From: an uncultured Desulfuromonadales bacterium
Lineage (GTDB): Bacteria; Desulfobacterota; Desulfuromonadia; Desulfuromonadales; Geopsychrobacteraceae
Direction: 5' to 3'
DNA: 16,872 nt
Assembly: GCA_945788205.1 (NCBI GenBank)
Contig: CALZLE010000070.1
Coordinates: 1 to 16,872 of the forward strand
The stretch's first letter is position 1. Every line of letters starts with the position of its first letter. Positions 12,278 through 16,872 of this stretch are shown piece by piece. Both the position numbers and the translations under genes were made by a program. The notes beneath the pieces are model-generated. The model did no database searches and had not been told where the DNA came from. It saw only the letters and a list, made by a program, of their open reading frames with translations.

Positions 12278-15200
12278 CTAGCCGGCCAAAAAATTATCCA
12301 AAGTGCGCAACAGAACCGTAAAGGGATGAAAGTTTCGCGGTTCTTCCGTGACCAGAGATTGTCGCAAGCCCTCAAAGGAACGCAGCTTTTGACGTCTTTG
12401 AATAAAAAACTGACGGGGATCTTCAGCGCAATCCATGGCGACCTGCTGAACGATTCGAACCATAACAGAGTGCATGGAGCCGAGCAAGGACTCCTTCGCG
12501 CGGCGATCCCAACGATCACGAACCGGCACCTGCTCCAGCATTTCAAAGATTGTGTCGCTGGCCAGTTTTTCATCGACCAACACCTTCATGCGAGCCAATT
12601 GATCAAGATTTTGACCCGAAATCGGAACCATGCTGATCAGAGGCAAGAAGTCCGCAAGATATTTCAGGGCGGCAAATTTGCGGGCGATCTCCAAAGAAAT
12701 GCCTTCAGCAACCAGCTTGTCCCGTTCGGCTTCACACTGCTGCCATGACCTCGTTGCTAAAACCTTGGGCAACAACTCCGTATACTGTTGCAGCTGCTCG
12801 ACTATACTCTGTAGATCGGCCGCACTTGACGGCAATTCCATACCACTACTCAACGCATAAGAGCAGTAGGAACGCAACACGTCCTCCAGCTTCATCAATA
12901 GATTGTATTGCAGTTCCGTGGTTATCTTGTTATCAAGCTCGAATAATGCTTGACGCATTTCACGACCACCCAGCATATAATCAAAAACAAGATAAAAATT
13001 CGCCACCGTCACCTGACTGCGACCGGTTAAACGGCTCAGGGTCTGGCAGAAAGTACTTCCTGCCTGGTCAACAACCCGGTTCGTTAACATGGTTGCGGTA
13101 ATTTCTTTGGCCAGAGGGTGGCTTGGCAGTGATGAGGAATACTGATCGACAGCCCTCTGCGGGAAGTAGTCGAGCAACAGCTGGTTGAGCACCTTATTGT
13201 CTGGCAGCTCAGTTTCTAGCAGCGCACGATAAAGAAACATTTTGCTGTATGCCAACAACACTGAAAGCTCTGGACGCAACAGTGAATTCGGCTGGCGGGT
13301 TGCGACTTCTTTTCGATCCGGCAAATATTCGCCACGCCTGTCGAGCAGTCCGGAACGACCCAGCCGGTCAAGCAATTCAAGGTACGGCTCAACATCATCC
13401 TGACAGCGCATTTCATCCAGAGAAATCGACAAGGTCTGCGTATAGTTGTTTGCCAGTACGTCCTGGCAGACATTCTCCTCCATCTCATCCAGCAGCTGAT
13501 AGCCAGCGTCGGTACTGGTGACCAACTTCTCCTGCTTTAAAACTTGCAGCAGGATCTTCAGGTTGACCTCATGATCAGAGCTGTCAACTCCGGCCGAATT
13601 GTCGATGGCGTCAGTATTGAGTCGACCGCCATTTTTGGCAAACTCAATCCTCGCCAACTGCGTCATCCCCAGATTTCCACCTTCACCAACGACCTTGGCT
13701 TGTAGCTCCGTGGCATCGATACGCACCGCATCATTCGCCCGATCACCGGCATTTTCTTGAGTTTCCGTGGTGGCCTTAACATAAGTACCGATACCACCAT
13801 TCCAGAGCAGATCGACCTCCGCTTTTAACAGGAGTTGAATCAGTCCGAGGACATCGATAGTCTTCTGCCGGATACCGAGCCATTTACCGATCTGCGGCGA
13901 AATCGGAATCTCTTTCAGGCTGCGTGAAAAGACACCACCACCCTCGGAGATAAGATCAGAATTGTAATCCTCCCAGGTCGAACGTGGCAGGTTGAACAAA
14001 CGCTCCCGTTCGACAAAAGAGATTTCCGGATCTGGGTCTGGATCGAGGAAAATGTGCATATGGTTGAATGCCGCTCGCAACTTAATCTTGCGTGACAGAA
14101 GCATTCCATTCCCGAACACGTCGCCGCCCATATCACCGATACCAACGACCGTGAATGGTTGTTCCTGGGTATTGTGTCCCATTTCACGGAACAGACGTTT
14201 AACGCTCTCCCAAGCCCCTCGGGCGGTAATACCGAGTTCTTTATGATCGTAGCCATGGGACCCACCGCTGGCAAAAGCATCGCCCAGCCAGAACCCGTAG
14301 GATTCACTGACCGCATTCGCCGTATCGGGCAGGTGTGCTGTCCCTTTATCAGCGGCAACAACCAGGTAAGAATCCTGATCATCATAAGCGATGATCCCTT
14401 CCGGCCTGACAACTCCGGCTTCAGTACGATTATCAGTCAGATCGAGCAAACCGCGCATCAGTGTCTGGTACGCCTGCTTGACATACTCGCCCATCACTTC
14501 CCGATCAGTACTGCTGCGTTTGGTAATAAATCCACCCTTGGAGCCGACAGGTACAATGACCGCATTTTTGGTTGTTTGAGCCTTGACTAAACCGAGCACC
14601 TCGGTGCGGAAATCGTCGGGACGATCCGACCAGCGAATACCGCCGCGGGCAACCTTGCCGCCGCGTAGATGCAGACCTTCCATTGTCGCGGAATGAACAT
14701 AAACTTCGTACAACGGCCGCGGAGCTGGCATATCGATAACACCAAGCGTGCTGATCTTAAAGGAGAAGAAATAATCCTCCTGATCACAGCGAAGATAAAA
14801 GTTGGTTCGAACCGTCGAGTCGATGAGGTTAAACAGGGTCCGCAGAATCCGGTCTTCGTTAGGGTCAGAGACCTCTTCAAGTGCCGCTGACAATTCCTGG
14901 CGAATCGGCGAGAGCGCAGCTAAATCACGATCCATCACATCATTCCAGGCATCGTTCGGCTTAAAACGTCCTTCGAAATAACGATACAGCAACAAAGCAA
15001 CGTTAGCGTTGTTAATCAGAGTAAAGGCGACTCGGCGCTTGGTGAATGGACAACCAAGTTGAAAATAATAATTGCGATAACCACGAAAGACATCAATCTC
15101 TTTCCAGGACAATCCAGTCAACAACAACAGCCGGTGTAAATAATCGTTTTCCACCTCCTTGCTGCTCATGACCAGCAAGGCATCAACCAATAGTGGCTTC

Positions 15201-16872
15201 AACTCCTGGAAACTGATCGAGCCGATGGCGTTCGGCCGTATTGCGAAGCTCTTGATATAGACCTGCTTATCACTGATCTGTAATGAAAAATCGACTTCTT
15301 CAATAACACACAGGTCAAGGTTCTCCAGAAACGGCATCAGATCGTTTAAATAGCTTTCCTGTAAGCTGTAATACTGCAACCGGTAGTAGTCATCCTTTTC
15401 GTGAAACGGGCCCCAGATATCGAAGGAATCCTGCTGATCGCGTAATAGCTGCTCGATGTTCCGGACATCACGCACTGCGAAACGAGGATGGGTGCGAGAC
15501 CGATAGTCCTGATAAAAAGCCTTGATGTAGCGTTCCCAGACATCAAAAGAATCGGCTGCATAATTTTTTTCCAAAAGATCACGAAACTTCAACTCCCAGG
15601 GCAGAGTCAAGCGTGTCAAACCCTGCTCAAGCTGCTGCAGCTCGATGAACACCTCTTTTTGCTTCAGACGTAAATTGACATGTAAACTCAGATAGTTTGA
15701 AGACAGATGAATCAAATGTGACTCAATCGATTTCGCTTTGAGATAACGCTTAATATAATTTTCAATCCGATTGATGTGGTCAGCCGAGTAAAATTCTTTT
15801 GGCATGGTCAGCAACAATGTCAGCCCCGACTCAGATAAACTTGGAGCAACAACAACTTTGACTCCGGCTTGACGATGCATCTGAGTAAAAGATCGAATCA
15901 TCCGGCGCAGATCATCATCCCCCATCAAGAACAGCTCCACCTTGGGGAAGGTATTGATGATCTGAATGGTTTTTCGATAATTGTGACTGTCGTGCGGAAT
16001 GTTCAATTGTACCAAGGCTGCTTCGATTCTCTTGCGCAAAGCTGGGATTGATGAGGTGTTCACATCGATACTCTGCTGGGTGTAAAACCCCCAGAAGGCG
16101 TGTTCACAATAGCTGTCTGTGCCGATCGGCTGCCGGAAACCGAGATAGGACAAGCGTTCAAAATGATGTAACGGGCACCGTAATTCGGTTTTTTCCAGAG
16201 CGACATCGATACCGTGACCATGCATCTTGGTGACAGCCGGCGCCTTTAATGCAACAGGTTCGATATGCACATCAAACGGTTGTTCGTAAAACTTCTGCAG
16301 GCCAAGCGATTTACCTTCCTGCTCAACGACATCATCATCGCCATCGGCCTTGTTGTAGCAATAGCAACGACTGGCCACCGGAATAAAGTTATCTGCCTGC
16401 AACCAATCAAACAGGTCAGCGAAGCGCTGTAAATTGTCTGCTTTCGAGAGATCATTCAACTGCTGCAAGGTTTGCTGACGATACGAGCTGACCTTTAAAG
16501 CCGCAGTAATAATTTTCCTTATTCCAAGCTCTACTTCCTCGATTAAGCGTTTGGGAAACTGCTCAAGCTCCAACCAAAGGAATGATTCTTTGGATAACTC
16601 CTGACTCCTCTCTTCTACCTGTGACAGGGTTCCATCAATCCGATGGATGGGCAGAATAGGATGGCAAATAACCCGAAAGTGAAGTGACCGTCGATGGAGA
16701 AACTCTTGGACCGAGGAAAAAATATGGTTGCCGTCCGGCGAGTTAGCAAACAGATAGTAGTGACCGGGCTGCTGTTGCGGCCGCAGGGAAACTTTGACAT
16801 CTTCATCACGCTGTAACAAGAAGTTGCCAGCCTTACGCAAAGAATCAACGGTTTGTTCAACAGAGATCGAAG
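12278..16872 (-). CDS. NAD-specific glutamate dehydrogenase, large (GDH2/GdhB) type, N-terminus outside window
   Basis: The frame covers at least 1,530 codons and is still open at the window edge. Family members are usually about 1,600 residues, so some tens of N-terminal residues are missing; the TTG at 16840 is just an internal Leu codon. The enzyme oxidises L-glutamate to 2-oxoglutarate and ammonia with NAD+, a catabolic role. Core motifs are KVARGGIRWSDRPDDFR (about 14605-14660), the catalytic-lysine segment VPVGSKGGF (about 14530-14556), YDDQDSYLVVAADKGTAHL (about 14340-14390), the Rossmann motif GIGDMGGDVFGNG (about 14105-14145), WNGGIGTYVK and GEGGNLG (about 13670-13690). The long N-terminal half holds ACT-like regulatory regions and the C-terminal domain ends in TLDNFLAG, as in the family. 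No frameshift is seen. A terminator follows at once. Confidence 0.95.
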   Translation of the reverse strand, partial: SISVEQTVDSLRKAGNFLLQRDEDVKVSLRPQQQPGHYYLFANSPDGNHIFSSVQEFLHRRSLHFRVICHPILPIHRIDGTLSQVEERSQELSKESFLWLELEQFPKRLIEEVELGIRKIITAALKVSSYRQQTLQQLNDLSKADNLQRFADLFDWLQADNFIPVASRCYCYNKADGDDDVVEQEGKSLGLQKFYEQPFDVHIEPVALKAPAVTKMHGHGIDVALEKTELRCPLHHFERLSYLGFRQPIGTDSYCEHAFWGFYTQQSIDVNTSSIPALRKRIEAALVQLNIPHDSHNYRKTIQIINTFPKVELFLMGDDDLRRMIRSFTQMHRQAGVKVVVAPSLSESGLTLLLTMPKEFYSADHINRIENYIKRYLKAKSIESHLIHLSSNYLSLHVNLRLKQKEVFIELQQLEQGLTRLTLPWELKFRDLLEKNYAADSFDVWERYIKAFYQDYRSRTHPRFAVRDVRNIEQLLRDQQDSFDIWGPFHEKDDYYRLQYYSLQESYLNDLMPFLENLDLCVIEEVDFSLQISDKQVYIKSFAIRPNAIGSISFQELKPLLVDALLVMSSKEVENDYLHRLLLLTGLSWKEIDVFRGYRNYYFQLGCPFTKRRVAFTLINNANVALLLYRYFEGRFKPNDAWNDVMDRDLAALSPIRQELSAALEEVSDPNEDRILRTLFNLIDSTVRTNFYLRCDQEDYFFSFKISTLGVIDMPAPRPLYEVYVHSATMEGLHLRGGKVARGGIRWSDRPDDFRTEVLGLVKAQTTKNAVIVPVGSKGGFITKRSSTDREVMGEYVKQAYQTLMRGLLDLTDNRTEAGVVRPEGIIAYDDQDSYLVVAADKGTAHLPDTANAVSESYGFWLGDAFASGGSHGYDHKELGITARGAWESVKRLFREMGHNTQEQPFTVVGIGDMGGDVFGNGMLLSRKIKLRAAFNHMHIFLDPDPDPEISFVERERLFNLPRSTWEDYNSDLISEGGGVFSRSLKEIPISPQIGKWLGIRQKTIDVLGLIQLLLKAEVDLLWNGGIGTYVKATTETQENAGDRANDAVRIDATELQAKVVGEGGNLGMTQLARIEFAKNGGRLNTDAIDNSAGVDSSDHEVNLKILLQVLKQEKLVTSTDAGYQLLDEMEENVCQDVLANNYTQTLSISLDEMRCQDDVEPYLELLDRLGRSGLLDRRGEYLPDRKEVATRQPNSLLRPELSVLLAYSKMFLYRALLETELPDNKVLNQLLLDYFPQRAVDQYSSSLPSHPLAKEITATMLTNRVVDQAGSTFCQTLSRLTGRSQVTVANFYLVFDYMLGGREMRQALFELDNKITTELQYNLLMKLEDVLRSYCSYALSSGMELPSSAADLQSIVEQLQQYTELLPKVLATRSWQQCEAERDKLVAEGISLEIARKFAALKYLADFLPLISMVPISGQNLDQLARMKVLVDEKLASDTIFEMLEQVPVRDRWDRRAKESLLGSMHSVMVRIVQQVAMDCAEDPRQFFIQRRQKLRSFEGLRQSLVTEEPRNFHPFTVLLRTLDNFLAG

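Noticed and set aside
1..16872. Mobile elements, CRISPR arrays or phage genes.
   Set aside because: No transposase, integrase, terminal repeats or regularly spaced repeats were seen; hipBA is the only module of a commonly transferred type, and nothing marks it as recently inserted.

Overview
The window looks like a chromosomal segment of a Desulfuromonadales-type bacterium (Geobacter / Desulfuromonas / Pelobacter relatives). The reasons are a panB-panC cluster carrying a PLP-dependent aspartate decarboxylase in place of panD, an RseC-family protein next to smpB, a large (about 1,600-residue class) NAD-glutamate dehydrogenase, and a tmRNA whose tag reads ADTDVSYALAA. This placement is an inference from gene content; no database was consulted. 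Genes are densely packed, nearly all on the minus strand. There are no insertion sequences, CRISPR arrays, rRNAs or tRNAs.

Layout, left to right. 1-591: 5' part of a QueG-like gene (minus), its 3' end beyond the edge. 615-1598: Ca2+/Na+ antiporter. 1692-4317: a minus-strand block transcribed hipB, hipA, a 71-residue membrane protein and a PPP-type metallophosphatase, with overlapping or tightly spaced genes. A strong promoter and two copies of a probable operator precede hipB. 4588-5193: the only plus-strand gene, a nitroreductase, divergent from hipBA. 5334-5684: ssrA (tmRNA), minus, with its promoter starting one base after the smpB stop codon.

5766-11347: a long minus-strand run transcribed panB, panC, panP, an Atz/Trz-type amidohydrolase (possibly the futalosine-pathway deaminase), rseC, smpB. 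Gaps are 45 bases or fewer, and rseC and smpB overlap. PanB, PanP and PanC together would supply pantoate, beta-alanine and their condensation to pantothenate. Upstream of panB (11371-11575) lie an extended -10 promoter, about 140 bases of GC-rich foldable sequence and an 11-bp Rho-independent terminator ending 24 bases before the panB GTG start. This is either an autonomous small RNA or a cis-acting leader controlling the pantothenate operon. I recognise no known riboswitch class in it, and it is the most interesting element in the window.

11624-12205: flavin reductase-like protein. 12278-16872: NAD-glutamate dehydrogenase (minus, N-terminus outside the window), followed by a strong terminator that sits directly against the Shine-Dalgarno sequence of the flavin reductase gene.

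Several starts are not ATG: TTG for hipB, the 71-residue gene and the amidohydrolase, and GTG for panB. Where a Shine-Dalgarno sequence decides the start, this is noted in the entry.
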